Positions 63,268-64,000 of a stretch of 64,000 nucleotides of DNA are shown piece by piece. Source of the DNA: Bacteroidota bacterium (lineage in GTDB: Bacteria > Bacteroidota > Bacteroidia > Chitinophagales > UBA8649). Under the pieces are notes generated by a model. The model did not search any database, was not told the origin of the DNA, and was given only the letters and a program-made list of their open reading frames with translations. Within the stretch, counting starts at the first letter, position 1. Each line of letters begins with the position of its first letter. The position numbers and the translations under genes are program-made. The stretch covers positions 1 through 64,000 of the forward strand of contig PKDX01000017.1 in NCBI GenBank assembly GCA_002862745.1, given 5' to 3'.

Positions 63268-63957
63268 TTACTTCACTCGCTTTAGTTGATTGATCCATTC
63301 TTGAATTCCCTCGCACGCCTTCATAGGGTAGACTGTAAGTCGAGGAATGGTAAGGTGTTGAGGAGGGTAGGGGTCTATTAAAATATGTTCTGTGTGCGAG
63401 GCAGTATAGTAAATAAGATTGGCGGCGGGATACACTTGAAGAGAGGTTCCAATCACAACAAAATAATCGGCTTTTCTTGTCCATTCAATCGCTGTGGGAA
63501 TGGCGGGAACATCCTCTCCAAACCACACAATATGTGGCCTTAGCGGAAGACCGTCACCTCCAAGATCGGAAAGGGTTAAATCGTTATCCCATGTACGAAT
63601 ACCATCTCCTCGTTGGTTGCGCACTTTACGTAATTCACCATGGAGGTGTAAGATATTCTGAGAACCAGCACGCTCATGTAAGTCATCGACATTTTGTGTT
63701 ATAATTTGTACGTCATAATCATCTTCTAGTTGGGCTAAGGCCTTGTGTCCGTCATTTGGCGTTACCTCAAAAAGCTGCTTTCTGCGTGCATTGTAAAAGG
63801 TATTGACCAACTGCGGATTAGCCTGCCATCCCTCAGGAGATGCCACTTCTGTAATGTCATGGCCTTCCCAAAGCCCATCCGCACCACGAAAGGTGGAAAG
63901 GCCGCTTTCTTCACTCATTCCGGCCCCAGTTAGTATTACGATTAAGGGTTTGGCCAT
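63268..63957 (-). CDS. cobB: NAD-dependent protein deacylase, class III sirtuin
   Basis: 229 residues. Removes acyl groups from lysines using NAD and releases O-acyl-ADP-ribose. Visible: ILTGAGMSEESGLSTFRGADGLW, TQNVDDLHERAG, HLHGEL (catalytic His) and VVIGTSLQVYPAANL. The YNARR segment near residue 56 matches the Tyr/Arg pair of SIRT5-type desuccinylases. After HLHGEL no Cys-X2-Cys pairs are visible, so the structural zinc site is absent. Confidence 0.93.
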   Translation of the reverse strand: MAKPLIVILTGAGMSEESGLSTFRGADGLWEGHDITEVASPEGWQANPQLVNTFYNARRKQLFEVTPNDGHKALAQLEDDYDVQIITQNVDDLHERAGSQNILHLHGELRKVRNQRGDGIRTWDNDLTLSDLGGDGLPLRPHIVWFGEDVPAIPTAIEWTRKADYFVVIGTSLQVYPAANLIYYTASHTEHILIDPYPPQHLTIPRLTVYPMKACEGIQEWINQLKRVK

Positions 63958-64000
63958 ACCTCAATGATTCGCTGAATATTGGTGAGGAAATAAGTGTATT
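63942..64000 (-). CDS. Possible C-terminal end of a gene upstream of cobB
   Basis: One minus-strand frame is open from the right edge to a TAA that overlaps the first bases of cobB; its last residues would be NIQRIIEVWPNP, reasonable as a helical C-terminus. The piece is too short to name. Other frames in the 43 bases are also open, so this is tentative. Confidence 0.25.
   Translation of the reverse strand, partial: YTYFLTNIQRIIEVWPNP

Overview
The window is a gene-dense stretch (about 62 protein genes, no gap over 300 bases without a gene, no rRNA or tRNA seen) from a member of the Bacteroidota, most likely a marine or aquatic Flavobacteriales-type lineage. The evidence is the type IX secretion/gliding set (gldC, porQ, a PorP/SprF protein, type A and type B T9SS cargo), Bacteroidota-restricted small proteins (DUF4295, DUF3098, DUF5106-type thioredoxin, DUF4105), a Na+-translocating NADH:quinone reductase, and near absence of Shine-Dalgarno sequences. 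No phage, IS element, CRISPR array or genomic island was found; almost everything is chromosomal core or secreted-protein accessory genes.

Layout. 1-1184: end of fabD, then lgt. 1221-7678 (minus): a run of T9SS cargo, a DnaJ/TerB protein, two pseudouridine synthases, a thioredoxin-like protein, gldC and a DUF4369/DUF5106 thioredoxin. 7816-13897: peroxiredoxin, a beta-barrel protein, a CAP-like protein, penicillin acylase plus a small membrane protein, rhomboid protease. 13923-24541 (plus): T9SS-sorted trypsin-like protease, clpB, lon, porQ, rpsA with a decapeptide-repeat N-terminus. 24697-29353: PorP/SprF with a type B cargo protein, then, divergently, a phage-tip-like glycine-rich secreted protein and a DUF4412 protein. 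29475-32547: rpmB-rpmG-DUF4295, ftsY-pdxJ-plsC. 32544-34324 (minus): DUF4105 protein and YqgE/AlgH. 34480-42093: nqrABCDEF-apbE with nqrM on the opposite strand, i.e. the complete Na+-NQR structural and maturation set. 42155-49227: mazG, fasciclin lipoprotein, HsdR_N-type nuclease, holA, then ribF-truB-uppP-DUF3098-ftsX (minus). 49361-64000: leuS, a PID-CTERM-like mini-protein, aspartokinase, rnhA, queuosine-precursor transporter, DUF1295 protein, rocD, cdd, saccharopine dehydrogenase, a giant collagen/S74 tail-fibre-like protein, a Nudix hydrolase and a CobB sirtuin.

How the genes work together. Several units are functionally coherent: Nqr plus ApbE (FMN transfer to NqrB/C) plus NqrM (maturation); T9SS components with their own cargo; NAD metabolism by CobB and an ADP-ribose-type Nudix hydrolase; proteostasis by ClpB and Lon. 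The best candidates for unusual biology are (i) two secreted proteins (27187-28695 and 59349-62591) that share an N-terminal module but carry two different phage-tail-fibre style C-termini, (ii) an NqrA with an added signal-peptide/transmembrane anchor, (iii) a lone HsdR_N nuclease whose start codon overlaps that of holA head to head, (iv) a FAS1 lipoprotein with an inserted calcium-loop-like segment, and (v) an ornithine aminotransferase with a cysteine cluster insertion. I did not find an unmistakable new multi-gene defence or biosynthetic system.
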